Of a stretch of 64,000 nucleotides of DNA, positions 30,040 to 39,856 are shown piece by piece. The position numbers and the translations under genes are program-made. Position 1 is the first letter of the stretch. Every line of letters begins with the position of its first letter. The DNA is taken from NCBI GenBank assembly GCA_037953745.1, contig JBAKBP010001601.1, positions 139,001 to 203,000 on the forward strand. Direction: 5' to 3'. This DNA is from Lithodes maja. Its lineage: Eukaryota > Arthropoda > Malacostraca > Decapoda > Lithodidae. Below the pieces are notes generated by a model. The model did not search any database. It saw only the letters and a program-made list of their open reading frames with translations, and had not been told where the DNA came from.

Positions 30040-30117
<78 letters not shown>
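30020..30117. repeat. (TA)n microsatellite
   Basis: Nearly pure TA repeats. A second TA tract lies at 39793-39855, on the far side of the DNA transposon, so the two are probably halves of one split tract. Confidence 0.9.
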
Positions 30118-30119
<2 letters not shown>

Positions 30120-30135
30120 TTTAGGGTGGTCCTTA

Positions 30136-30140
30136 ACTAT
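30136..30140. repeat. Target-site duplication ACTAT of the BEL element, left
   Basis: ACTAT precedes the 5' LTR and recurs at 36681-36685 after the 3' LTR; 5 bp is usual for BEL/Pao. Confidence 0.8.
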
Positions 30141-30928
30141 TATCGTATAAATACGATAGAATATGACTCTTTTGTGATCTCTTATGTCTCTGTGACGTCA
30201 CGATCTCTCCTACAGCACGATGTAGGACGAGTAGATCGTATATTATAAGATTGTAAATAAGTTAAGTTATAAAAGGCCTAATATGCTATTAAGCAATATT
30301 GCCATGGTCTTGTGTAGTATATATGAATTTATCGTATATATTAATATAATTTATCGTATAGAGCAACCTAAATGCGGTACGATAATTTGGGCTCCTGGCG
30401 GTTTGCCAAGGCAGCAAGGTGTGCTTTGGAGGTACGCCAGAGCCTTCACGAACACCAACCAGTTAACATCTAATTTTCCGCCCTCAGTTGATCGTGCTTT
30501 TGTGCCTGTAATCACAATACACACACACTCGGCTACACCACCAAGACGCTCTCATCGACATCATGACTGACTGATAGATAAGCATACATTATATAATCAT
30601 GTCCATTCCCATGTAATCATTTATTCTTTCTTTAACTTGACTTGTGTCTTGGGACCGAAGTCTCGTTCCCCATTGTCCACCGCCATATTGGATAAAACGT
30701 TCTCCCTTGCCTCATTGCCACGTGGAACTATTGGTGAGTTAATTCCTGGCTAATATTAACCCTTATAACCTTACCCTATATATACATTTGTTATGTGAGA
30801 CCTTTGGATATAAATTAGCTTGTTTCAGATTGAATTCAATTTAGATATAGAGTAGTTTTCATTTAGATTGATTTTATTTGATTCATTATAGCTTAGTAAT
30901 ATTTAACTTCCATTGATAGTTTACCACA
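30141..30928 (+). repeat. 5' LTR of the BEL/Pao element
   Basis: Starts TATCGTATAAATACGATAG and ends TTTACCACA. Compared with the 3' LTR it lacks the initial TG. The 95-codon frame inside is present in both LTRs and is not a gene. Confidence 0.9.
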
Positions 30929-30946
30929 TTGGTGCCCAGACCCGGG
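30929..30946 (+). promoter_or_regulatory. Primer-binding site of the BEL/Pao element
   Basis: TTGGTGCCCAGACCCGGG follows the LTR directly. A TGGTGCC start fits complementarity to a tRNA CCA end; the tRNA was not identified. Confidence 0.65.
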
Positions 30947-31340
30947 AATTAGCTACCAGTAAGGGATGTTAAGGCAATGAACAAGGGGACATATAACAGG
31001 ATGCAGGAACAACTCTATGATAAACTGGCAAGGCTAGCCAAGCGATGGTTAGAGCCGGAATGCAGGGTCACATCGTTGTGCCTGCCTAAGTCCTGCATCC
31101 CACCCATCATCTTTCCCCAGTAATTTTCTTTTCCGTTTCGGACTTCCTGTTACTATTATGACCTGACCTAACATTTTTTCTTGTTCAATATGATCCATTA
31201 GTAGGTATTGCTATTTAGTGTACTATTTTTTCTCCATAACATAGAAGTCCGCCGGTTGGCGTCTCTTAATTAGACTATTATTTGGCCGTTGTTTTTGTAA
31301 CTTAACATTTAGATACATAGCCAATAGGCTCGCATGCAAA
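30947..31340 (+). other. Leader of the BEL/Pao element
   Basis: Untranslated region between primer site and the Gag ATG; no separate gene seen. Confidence 0.6.
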
Positions 31341-33365
31341 ATGGATAAAAACGATAAAGAGACGCCGTCTAGTGGGGTGCTGATCAAAGCCCCTAAAAAT
31401 CAAAGGGCGGGACTTCGGGGAGTATTAAATAGGCTAATAGTGGACTTAAACATTTTCATCACTACTGCTGATCTAGAGGAATTGGAGGCCAGATTAGATA
31501 ACGTCCAGGCTACCCACGGTCGTATTACGGCTCTGAGTGAGGTGATTGTGGCTGACACGATAGAGGAGGACGAGATAATTACAGAATGTGATAATCGCGC
31601 CCTCTATGACGAACCTGTCTTTAGGGCGAAGCGCCTATTACAGCGTGCTGTCACAGATAAGAAGGGAGGCGATAATGAGGCCCATAGAAGGGCTGACCCT
31701 AAACAGACTGTACACCTCCCAAAGCTCAATCTTCCTACATTTGGGGGTAAGTTAACCGAGTGGTTAGCCTTCTGGGACGTGTTTCGATCTGCGGTTCATG
31801 AATCCTCTTTGGATAATGTCCGCAAGTTTTACTATCTGAAGGGACAAATGGAAGGAGAGGCCTTACAATTAATAGAGGGTTTTGCAGTGGTGGGTGGTAG
31901 TTATCTTGAAGCGGTACACTTATTAGAGTCCACATACGGGGATAGAGAGCAGTTGAAGATGGCGCATGTCGTTGCCTTGTTGGGGCTCGCAGAACCACAG
32001 TACAAGGTTGATGAGTTGACAAACTTCAGGGCAAACATGGAGTGCCATACTCGATCGCTAGACACCCTAGGGATTACCACGCAGGAAATGATAGTCATTA
32101 TCTTGCGGCAGAAGCTTCCTATGGCAATACTTGATAAGGTAAGATCATTTGAACTGGGGGAGTTCAAAACTCAGTTCGGCAAAGAGATCATTAATCTACA
32201 GTTGAACAAAGGGAGAATGTATGTGTCGGGAGGGAGTGAGAATGTGGAGAAGAGGGGAACAATAAGCATGACAGTGGGGACTAAAGTAAAGAAAGAGGGT
32301 GTGTATAAGAAACCTGCTCAGATTCTATGTAAGCTATGTAACAACAAACATAAATGGAGTTTCTGCATAAAATACCCAACAAATGAGACAAAACTAGCAC
32401 AGGCGAAAAGATTGAAGCTATGTGTAGGTTGTCTAAGTGGGGAACATGGTAAGCAGGGACAATGTACTGCTACATACTTAAGGCCCTGTCGGCACTGCAA
32501 AGGACATCACTTTGATAAGTTGTGTCCTACAGCGGATAAAGTCAAAGACGTCAAAAATGAGGGTACTACAACTGTGACACTAGGTAGCACGCAAGACACC
32601 ACTATATTGCCCACAATACAGATTCCCATGGAAGGTAATGACAGTAACAAAGTTTGTCGGGTACTTCTAGATCAAGGGTCTCAACGTTCCTTTATAAAGA
32701 GGTCCGTACTAGTGGGACTGAAGCACCGAATCGTAGGGGCTGAGACTCTTCGATTACAGGGCTTCACAGAGGTTACTGATAAACAAGACTACGAGATAGC
32801 GGAGATTTCATATTTCTATCGTAAAAAACGGTACCTTATGACTTGTATCGTAGTAGACACCCTACCAGAATATGTATCTGTGGGTGTGAAGAAGGTGGAA
32901 CACGCATTACGTAGCAAAGGGGTTAACTTGTCAGATCCCATGGGAAATCAGGGTGAGGTGCATGTTCTACTTGGTGTAGATCATTATTATGAAGTAGTAT
33001 ACCCTGGATTTAAAAAGATGTGTGGTGTAGTTTTAATCCCCACTAAATTTGGATACTGCATGAGCGGAAAGGTGCATACTACACAGTCAAAGGTCCTGGT
33101 CGACACGGTCTCGATATATAGAGTCAATGTAACCGCGGCAGAGGAGTTGGGAAGGGAGGATTCCCAACCTAGTGACCCTAAGATGGCTGCCGAGTTCGAC
33201 CTGGAACGACTGTGGAGATTGGATCACATAGGCATTAATCCTATGGAGACTGATTATGACTCGGAAGTTGCGCTACAAAGGTTTGACGAGTCTGTGTGCT
33301 ACTGTGCCTCAGACAAGCAATATAAAGTTAGTTTACCCAGGAAAAGTCCAGAAATTTGGGGATGA
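31341..33365 (+). CDS. BEL/Pao Gag-protease polyprotein, cut before RT
   Basis: 674 residues from the first ATG after the leader. An N-terminal acidic region precedes a Pao-type gag domain (LPKLNLPTFGGKLTEWLAFW near residue 130). Cysteine-rich knuckles follow around 330-395 (CKLCNNKHKWSFC, CVGCLSGEHGKQGQC, CRHCKGHHFDKLC). The aspartic protease site is LLDQGSQRSF near 443. After the linker the frame reaches YKVSLPRKS, where the reverse transcriptase should start, and ends at a TGA a few codons later because of the deletion junction. It would make Gag and protease but no polymerase. Confidence 0.85.
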   Translation: MDKNDKETPSSGVLIKAPKNQRAGLRGVLNRLIVDLNIFITTADLEELEARLDNVQATHGRITALSEVIVADTIEEDEIITECDNRALYDEPVFRAKRLLQRAVTDKKGGDNEAHRRADPKQTVHLPKLNLPTFGGKLTEWLAFWDVFRSAVHESSLDNVRKFYYLKGQMEGEALQLIEGFAVVGGSYLEAVHLLESTYGDREQLKMAHVVALLGLAEPQYKVDELTNFRANMECHTRSLDTLGITTQEMIVIILRQKLPMAILDKVRSFELGEFKTQFGKEIINLQLNKGRMYVSGGSENVEKRGTISMTVGTKVKKEGVYKKPAQILCKLCNNKHKWSFCIKYPTNETKLAQAKRLKLCVGCLSGEHGKQGQCTATYLRPCRHCKGHHFDKLCPTADKVKDVKNEGTTTVTLGSTQDTTILPTIQIPMEGNDSNKVCRVLLDQGSQRSFIKRSVLVGLKHRIVGAETLRLQGFTEVTDKQDYEIAEISYFYRKKRYLMTCIVVDTLPEYVSVGVKKVEHALRSKGVNLSDPMGNQGEVHVLLGVDHYYEVVYPGFKKMCGVVLIPTKFGYCMSGKVHTTQSKVLVDTVSIYRVNVTAAEELGREDSQPSDPKMAAEFDLERLWRLDHIGINPMETDYDSEVALQRFDESVCYCASDKQYKVSLPRKSPEIWG

Positions 33366-33709
33366 TCTGGCAACCTAAACATGACATACTAACTTTTCAA
33401 ACAAGGTCTTTTGCTCAGCAGACAGGAGCGCACACAAAAAGAAGTCTGTTGAGCAAAGTTGCGCAATTTTTTGATCCTTTGGGTCTAGCATTACCTGTTA
33501 CCATAAGAGCTAGGATTCTAATGCAGGAAGTTTGGAGACGTAAAATAGGATGGGATGACAGTTTGCCTGAGGACCTGAATGACCAAGGGACATTGCTGTT
33601 GAATGAATATGCCATCCTATGTACTAAACCTATACCTCGTAAAGTGGCGGCGTTCGGTGACGTTACGTTACACACGTTTTGCGATGCTAGCGCCACGGCA
33701 TACGGGTAG
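33346..33709 (+). pseudogene. BEL/Pao fragment after the RT core, up to RNase H
   Basis: Opens in a new frame as NLGMIWQPKHD, the segment that normally follows the reverse transcriptase, then TKRSLLSKVAQFFDPLGLAL and IGWDDSLPEDL. RNase H begins at HTFCDASATAYG (first catalytic Asp) and the frame stops; the continuation VAIYVVTSFG is one base out of frame. The catalytic Y-x-D-D of reverse transcriptase is absent. Confidence 0.8.
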
Positions 33710-33710
33710 C

Positions 33711-34602
33711 CATATATGTTGTTACTTCATTTGGGGCACATTTAGTTACAGCCCGGGCCAAGGTAGCCCCGGTTAAAAAGGTAACTATCCCTAAAATGGA
33801 ATTGACTGCCATGCTGCTATTAGCACGTCTGGTGCAACATGTACGCGCAGCATACGAGAGCGAATTAAATATTGAAATCGTTCATGTATGGTGCGATAGT
33901 CAGGTCGCACTCAACTGGATACATAGCAAGAAGTCTCTGCCAGTTTATGTGCGGAATAGGGTAGATGAGATTAGAGCCCTTTTGCCAGACGTTGCTTATC
34001 ATTATGTAAATACAAAGGAAAACCCTAGTGATCTCATAACTAGGGGTATAACGGCTAGCCAGTTAATGAAGTCCGAATTGTGGTGGCATGGTCCAAAGTG
34101 GCTGCTCCATGAAAGTGAATGGACGATATGGCATGCTGTTGGTGAGGGACTTCTGCCACTGGAAACAGTGGCAGTTACAGCCCAACCAAATGAGCCACCG
34201 GGTCCTATCATGAAGTGGGCAAGATTCGGTGACTATAATAAACTAGTCAGAGTTGTAGCTTGGGTGTTGCGATATGTATCCAATCTCAAGCTTAAAGTAA
34301 CGGGCCAACTCTGCAACAGGGGTCACAACATTGATGCTCGTGAATTTAAAGCAGCTGAAGTAACTTTGATCAAATGGGTTCAAGTAGAAACCTTTTCCAA
34401 TGAATTAGAATCCTTGAAAAGCTCGAATAAGACATTAATGCCTAATATAGTGCGTCAACTACGGTTGCACCTAGACAATGGCCTCATCAGGTGTGAGGGT
34501 CGCCTGAAGTGGTCGGGTGTACCAGACGGCACAAACCGACCTATACTTATGCCAACAAGACATCACGTTACTGATCTATTGATCATACGTGCACATAGGT
34601 AA
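33711..34602 (+). pseudogene. BEL/Pao RNase H and linker
   Basis: The frame runs from VAIYVVTSFG through TIPKMELTAMLLLARL, VWCDSQVALNWI and KENPSDLITRG (RNase H features), then GRLKWSGVPDGTNRP, the approach to integrase. It ends at an in-frame TAA near 34600 within RAHR*VKHYG. The next part continues in the same frame, so this is a single nonsense change. Confidence 0.8.
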
Positions 34603-35853
34603 GTAAAACACTACGGGGTATGTCATATTATATCAAATTTATGTCTCACATGGTGGATACCCAGAGTTCGACAAGTAGCTCGACGCGTAGTGAGAAAGTG
34701 TGTAATATGCCAGAGACTAAAGGGTAAACCATATGCAACTGGACCAGCTCCACCTCTACCTGAATGCCGTGTAAAGCACGTAGAACCTTTCCAAGCGGTA
34801 GGATTAGATTACACAGGGGCATTGAAGACGAGGGAGCATGAGAAGGTTTATATATTATTGTTTACCTGTGCGACGTCTCGAGCGGTACACCTAGAACTAT
34901 GTGATAATATGTCTAGCGAAGAATTTATGCTGGCGTTCAGACGGTTTTGTGCCCATCGTTCATTCCCTCAACTCATTCTTAGCGACAATGCTCCCACTTA
35001 TGTCCAAGCATCAAAATATCTAAAGGATATGAGTAGTGATCCTACTGTTATCACTTTTTTGGGAGAGAAGTGCGAATGGAAGTTCATTCCAGTTAAGGCA
35101 CCTTGGTTTGGTGGAATGTGGGAACGATGTGTCGGCATAGTAAAGTCAGGACTAAGAGCGGTTGTAGGACGTGCTCTATTAAAGAAAAGTGATTTGACGA
35201 CAGTCCTCACAGAGATAGAGGCAGTCGTGAATGATCGCCCGCTTACATATGTGTACACCGACCTGCAAGAACCACTACCATTAACGCCAGCTCACTTGCT
35301 ATATGGAAAACCATTGACTGCGTTTCCATCTGATTTTCAGTCCATAGTAGAGTTAGAGGATCCCTCGTTGTACTCTGAGGTAGCGGTGTCTAAGAGATAC
35401 CAGTATATATCCAGGATAATCGAGGATTTTAGGAAACGGTGGATTAGTGAATATCTGCTAGCATTGAGGGAAAGGAGTGTTACTCCCTCTGGTAGACCAA
35501 CGGCACCTACAGTTGGTGAAGTTGTTTTAATTAAAGAAGATAGTCCTCGTTTATACTGGAAATTAGGCCGCGTATTGGAGGTATACAAGGGGGCAGACTC
35601 TGTAGAGCGGGTGGCGCTATTGAAGACAGCCACTGGAACTACTGTTCGTCCTATCGCACGTTTGTACGCTTTGGAGCTCGATTCCGCATTGCAATCTGAG
35701 GCTCCACCTGTTATTGCTGGGTCCGAGGATTCTCAAAGGAACGACTCACCTCTTACTGATGGTGATCATGCTCGGACCGGGACGCGTCCCAGACGCACTG
35801 CTGCTGGCGCCGTCGACTTGTGGCGTCAGAAGATAGCCTCTGGGCAACTTTAG
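34603..35853 (+). CDS. BEL/Pao integrase
   Basis: Same frame as the RNase H segment after one stop. VRKCVICQRLKG supplies the second half of the HHCC zinc domain. The catalytic core shows FQAVGLDYTGAL (first Asp), LILSDNAPTYV (second Asp) and GGMWERCVGIVKSG (Glu). The C-terminal part contains PTVGEVVLIKED and ends VDLWRQKIASGQL at 35853, about 40 bp before the 3' LTR. The open limit at 34690 is GTG, not a start codon. Confidence 0.85.
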   Translation, partial: VKHYGVCHIISNLCLTWWIPRVRQVARRVVRKCVICQRLKGKPYATGPAPPLPECRVKHVEPFQAVGLDYTGALKTREHEKVYILLFTCATSRAVHLELCDNMSSEEFMLAFRRFCAHRSFPQLILSDNAPTYVQASKYLKDMSSDPTVITFLGEKCEWKFIPVKAPWFGGMWERCVGIVKSGLRAVVGRALLKKSDLTTVLTEIEAVVNDRPLTYVYTDLQEPLPLTPAHLLYGKPLTAFPSDFQSIVELEDPSLYSEVAVSKRYQYISRIIEDFRKRWISEYLLALRERSVTPSGRPTAPTVGEVVLIKEDSPRLYWKLGRVLEVYKGADSVERVALLKTATGTTVRPIARLYALELDSALQSEAPPVIAGSEDSQRNDSPLTDGDHARTGTRPRRTAAGAVDLWRQKIASGQL

Positions 35854-35878
35854 GTTTAAGGTGGGGTTCAGGTCTTTT

Positions 35879-35890
35879 TTGTGGGGGGAG
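35879..35890 (+). promoter_or_regulatory. Polypurine tract of the BEL/Pao element
   Basis: GTGGGGGGAG immediately before the TG of the 3' LTR. Confidence 0.7.
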
Positions 35891-36680
35891 TGTATCGTAT
35901 AAATACGATAGAATATGACTCTTTTGTGATCTCTTATGTCTCTGTGACGTCACGATCTCTCCTACAGCACGATGTAGGACGAGTAGATCGTATATTATAA
36001 GATTGTAAATAAGTTAAGTTATAAAAGGCCTAATATGCTATTAAGCAATATTGCCATGGTCTTGTGTAGTATATATGAATTTATCGTATATATTAATATA
36101 ATTTATCGTATAGAGCAACCTAAATGCGGTACGATAATTTGGGCTCCTGGCGGTTTGCCAAGGCAGCAAGGTGTGCTTTGGAGGTACGCCAGAGCCTTCA
36201 CGAACACCAACCAGTTAACATCTAATTTTCCGCCCTCAGTTGATCGTGCTTTTGTGCCTGTAATCACAATACACACACACTTGGCTACACCACCAAGACG
36301 CTCTCATCGACATCATGACTGACTGATAGATAAGCATACATTATATAATCATGTCCATTCCCATGTAATCATTTATTCTTTCTTTAACTTGACTTGTGTC
36401 TTGGGACCGAAGTCTCGTTCCCCATTGTCCACCGCCATATTGGATAAAACGTTCTCCCTTGCCTCATTGCCACGTGGAACTATTGGTGAGTTAATTCCTG
36501 GCTAATATTAACCCTTATAACCTTACCCTATATATACATTTGTTATGTGAGACCTTTGGATATAAATTAGCTTGTTTCAGATTGAATTCAATTTAGATAT
36601 AGAGTAGTTTTCATTTAGATTGATTTTATTTGATTCATTATAGCTTAGTAATATTTAACTTCCATTGATAGTTTACCACA
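35891..36680 (+). repeat. 3' LTR of the BEL/Pao element
   Basis: Begins TGTATCGTATAAATACG and ends TTTACCACA; followed by the ACTAT duplication. Confidence 0.9.
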
Positions 36681-36685
36681 ACTAT

Positions 36686-36827
36686 ACATGATTTTTTTTT
36701 TTTTTTTAAATGTTAAGCTCTCACCCTGCCAAAGTGTTCCATTGGTCCCAAATACACCCCAGCCAAAAAAGAAATGAAATCCATTAACATTTAGGGGTTT
36801 CCCAGGGGGGTCAAAGATTCCCCCCTT
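36686..36827 (+). repeat. Left terminal inverted repeat, inner part
   Basis: Inner portion of the left repeat, separated from its outer 15-20 bp (30121-30140) by the BEL element. Confidence 0.85.
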
Positions 36828-36961
36828 GTGCATATACCGGGCAATATACAGAAATGTACAATAAATGTCGGGAATCACTACAGCTAGCATTCCAGGTCCC
36901 CCCACGACAAGTTTGTGGGTATTAGCTGCTCTAAGGCAGGGGTATCATGGTCGCTAGCCAC

Positions 36962-37322
36962 TCATTGTTGCCTGGTCGCTGTCAGGGTAGATTTCTTGGA
37001 GTCTGGAAACATCTTTCGGTGTTCTCCGACAACTTGAAGAAGGAACTGGAGTTGCTCTTCCCCTTTCGTTAGCAATCCGCTAAAGTCCTGGACGAGAGCC
37101 ACTCCACGTTCGGCATGGTCATTGACGACCTTCAGTGCTCCGACGATGGCCTTTGCTGTCTTGAAGTCCTCAAGATCTTCCCAAGATGCTGGGTTTGCCT
37201 CCAAGAAACTTGTCGAAAGACCCAGGCGAGTGAAGAGGAGCAAGGAGTTCATGGAGGCGAAGTCGTCCAGAGTCTTATTTCGGATTTCTTGCAGATCGAC
37301 GACTGCTCTCTTGGGTGGATTT
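36962..37322 (-). pseudogene. Frameshifted C-terminus of the DNA-transposon transposase
   Basis: In the frame different from the main transposase, the strand is open from near 37330 as AVVDLQEIRNKTLDDFASMN and then HAERGVALVQDFSGLL, GEEQLQFLLQVVGEHR, ending at 36962. It continues the protein after one indel near 37325, adding about 120 residues. Confidence 0.65.
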
Positions 37323-39176
37323 TCAAAGCCCTTCTTCTTCGCTCATCTTCTGTACAATCCTTCTCTTCACATCAAGCGGAACGGTGGCATCAAAAACAGA
37401 GAGTCCGATCAGTTCCTCTGAGAGGTACCAAAGATGAGATGCCAGTTTCTTGCTGGCGGCCTTAGACACTTGGCTGTCACACTCTTCAAATGCAGTAAGT
37501 TGTTGCAATAGTGCCAAGTCAGAAGCAGGAGCTGAAACTCCATCTGTTGCAGTTGTCCATGCCTTCAGATAGAATTTGACGATGAACACAAGGACTCTTT
37601 CCAAGCCATGTGATTCTTTTTTTGACAATTTGAATTGGCCAGAGAACATCCACACTTTCAAAGAGTAGATTACTTTTGACATCCATCTTGCATGATGCAT
37701 TGGTCCTGGAGACTTGAAAGATATTCCTCCTTCTGGAATACCACCCAAAAAAATGACACACAGCTCTAGAAATTCGCGGTAATCATCTCTGGGTTGCTTT
37801 TCTTGGAGCTGCTTCTTGGCAAACTTCAAGATATCGTCTCTGTCGGGTTCGAACAAAGCAAAGTTCGCCATTTTCTCTGCTGTTTGGTAAGATGACTGGT
37901 CCATTAACGACCACTTCTGACCAAATCTTTTGAACAGGAGAACTACTGGACCGGAAGTTGACACCATGCAGGTGCTGAAGACAGCCCCCACAAGCAATTC
38001 CAAGACGTGGTGACGGCAAGCTAGGAATAGAAGCTCTCTTCCCAACTTCTGCTGGATGAGGGTGCACGCTCCAGAGATGTGGCCAGTGTTCGAAGATGTT
38101 GTGTCGAAGGACATAGCTGCAACACGATCAGTTATATCCCATTCCTGCAGTGCGTTTACCACAGCATCGGCCTGAGCTGCCCCAGTGCCACTTCCCAACT
38201 TTGGAACTGCAAGAAGCTGGTCGACTCCAAGCCCAGAAACCAACACTGGCAATCGGTCCACTTGCTCTTTGCCAGTTAAAGCTGGGATTAATTTTCCATC
38301 CCAGTGGACAGTCAGGCTGACAGTGGGATCAAATTTATCCTGAACGGAGCGGGCAAAGTTCATCCTGTGGGATTCTCGGTGGCGGTGAATGGAAGAACGA
38401 TTTATGTTGAGCTCTTCCACGTTGTGCCCCAAGCTCTTTGCTGCTTCGGCGAGTACGAAGGCAGCTTTTCTGTCGGACAACTTCGTTCTGTCCAAAGCAG
38501 CTGCCAGCGATGGCGTCACAATGTTCATCTTCGCTCGCTTTGGAGGAGGTGGGGTGGCAAACACTGCTTCAGTTTCATCAGGTTGATCATCACTGCTGGA
38601 TTCGCTGGAAGACGATGAACTTGCAAGCACTGCCACACTTGAAGAAGGTCCGGGTTCTTCGTTTGCCTGATCTCGTCTTCGTTTCTGGCTTTGCACTCTC
38701 TGTCTTGCTCTTTCTTCCTTAGCTGCTAGAACCAAATCTAGCCCTGCCATTGTTCCTCTTCTTCCCTTTTCCCGTTGGGCAATCAGAAACTGTCGATCTT
38801 CTTCAACGGTGATTCTTGTCATTGCTTCAGCATGAGCAATGTCAAAGAGGTCGTCGAACTTCTCGCGAAATTTGTCTTCATTCGTTCTTTGTGTATCTGT
38901 CTTGCGGTCTTTGTGCTTTTTTAAACACTTATATTCCGCAAATAGGGATTCCATCTTCTTGATGGCGTGCTGTTGCGGTTTTGTCGGTATTCTTGCTCTT
39001 TCCCAGAATTGGACAACCTCGCGAATTACCGCTGTCGACGCTTCTCTAACTGTTTTCTTTTCCTTCACATGAATGTACAGGAACCTCCCAACCGCTTGCT
39101 TATTTGAAGGCAGCTTGTTTCCAGCCAGTTTGTCTGAAGGTCCAAGCAAGTAAACATCTTTTTCCCTTCTTTCCAT
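37323..39176 (-). CDS. Transposase-like protein with D...D...CRHH pattern
   Basis: ATG frame of about 617 residues, the sole gene of the TIR element. The N-terminal third is basic with a Ser-rich acidic patch and PPPPKRAK, a possible nuclear localisation signal (about 200-240). The catalytic-like core has VHWDGKLIPAL (Asp near 292), VAAMSFDTTSSNTG (Asp near 356), then LFLACRHHVLELLVGAV (Cys-x-x-His near 388). Asp, Asp, then C-x-x-H before a later Glu is the arrangement of hAT and related RNase H-fold transposases. I could not pick the catalytic Glu with certainty. The last ~34 residues are frameshifted. Superfamily placement is open. Confidence 0.65.
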   Translation of the reverse strand: MERREKDVYLLGPSDKLAGNKLPSNKQAVGRFLYIHVKEKKTVREASTAVIREVVQFWERARIPTKPQQHAIKKMESLFAEYKCLKKHKDRKTDTQRTNEDKFREKFDDLFDIAHAEAMTRITVEEDRQFLIAQREKGRRGTMAGLDLVLAAKEERARQRVQSQKRRRDQANEEPGPSSSVAVLASSSSSSESSSDDQPDETEAVFATPPPPKRAKMNIVTPSLAAALDRTKLSDRKAAFVLAEAAKSLGHNVEELNINRSSIHRHRESHRMNFARSVQDKFDPTVSLTVHWDGKLIPALTGKEQVDRLPVLVSGLGVDQLLAVPKLGSGTGAAQADAVVNALQEWDITDRVAAMSFDTTSSNTGHISGACTLIQQKLGRELLFLACRHHVLELLVGAVFSTCMVSTSGPVVLLFKRFGQKWSLMDQSSYQTAEKMANFALFEPDRDDILKFAKKQLQEKQPRDDYREFLELCVIFLGGIPEGGISFKSPGPMHHARWMSKVIYSLKVWMFSGQFKLSKKESHGLERVLVFIVKFYLKAWTTATDGVSAPASDLALLQQLTAFEECDSQVSKAASKKLASHLWYLSEELIGLSVFDATVPLDVKRRIVQKMSEEEGL

Positions 39177-39644
39177 TTTGAATGAAACTGAAATGAAACA
39201 AATGTTAAATGTTAATTTAGGCCATGCTAATACACAATTTATGCCATGCTAATACACACAACTGAAATGAAACAAATGTTAAATGTTAAGGGGACGTTTC
39301 CCAACTTTTTCTTTATTATTGATGTTACAGTTTTAAAATGGTCTTTAGTCTTGAAGATATGGTCTTTGGCTATCCAAAACTGGCTTTGTTTTGTCTGTAG
39401 CTCAATTTTTCCCTGAGAAAAATGGGCAAGTAGACATGTAATTAGAGCAAATTACGTTAGCAGGGAGAGTAGCTGGTAGCTGCTGACACAAACACAACCT
39501 CGCTCACTCGCTACTACAGTGTAACTGGTGCTCGACTGCTCGTATGTTCATACTCTTGTAAAGTGAACCAGTTGCCACAAGTCGCTAGATACCTTTTGTC
39601 TTCCCATTGTAAGCTGCACACAGATAAATTCCGGAAATGTTCGC

Positions 39645-39788
39645 AAGGGGGGAATCTTTGACCCCCCTGGGAAACCCCTAAATGTTAATGGATTTCATTT
39701 CTTTTTTGGCTGGGGTGTTTTTGGGACCAATGGAACACTTTGGCAGGGTGAGAGCTTAACATTAAAAAAAAAAAAAATTAGGACCACC

Positions 39789-39792
<4 letters not shown>
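39645..39792 (-). repeat. Right terminal inverted repeat of the DNA transposon
   Basis: Contains GGACCACCCTAA at the outer end, an A run, GGCAGGGTGAGAGC and GGGGGGAATCTTTGACCCCC at the inner end, each found inverted at 36690-36827 and 30121-30135. Confidence 0.85.

Positions 39793-39855
<63 letters not shown>
39793..39855. repeat. (TA)n microsatellite
   Basis: TA repeats at the right border of the DNA transposon; partner of 30020-30117. Confidence 0.85.

Positions 39856-39856
<1 letters not shown>

Larger units (their letters stand above)
30141..36680 (+). mobile_element. BEL/Pao LTR retrotransposon with internal deletion
   Basis: LTRs of 788 and 790 bp flank gag, protease, RNase H and integrase coding sequence in BEL/Pao order. 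The reverse transcriptase core is missing at about 33345-33356, and further frame damage follows. LTRs look identical except for one substitution (near 30523/36281) and the missing TG at the 5' start. It is inserted in the left terminal repeat of the DNA transposon. Confidence 0.9.
30121..39792 (-). mobile_element. DNA transposon with long terminal inverted repeats, split by a BEL element
   Basis: Outer ends are TTAGGGTGGTCCT at 30121 and AGGACCACCCTAA at 39792. The inverted match continues inward for about 148 bp on the right (39645-39792) and, on the left, from 30121-30140 and then 36686-36827, because the BEL element sits inside the left repeat. Without BEL the unit is about 3.1 kb and encodes one transposase-like protein on the minus strand. 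It lies in a (TA)n tract, which hides any target duplication. Confidence 0.8.

Noticed and set aside
30283..30570. 95-codon frame in the BEL LTRs
   Set aside because: Identical in both LTRs apart from one change because of LTR identity, with no family motif.
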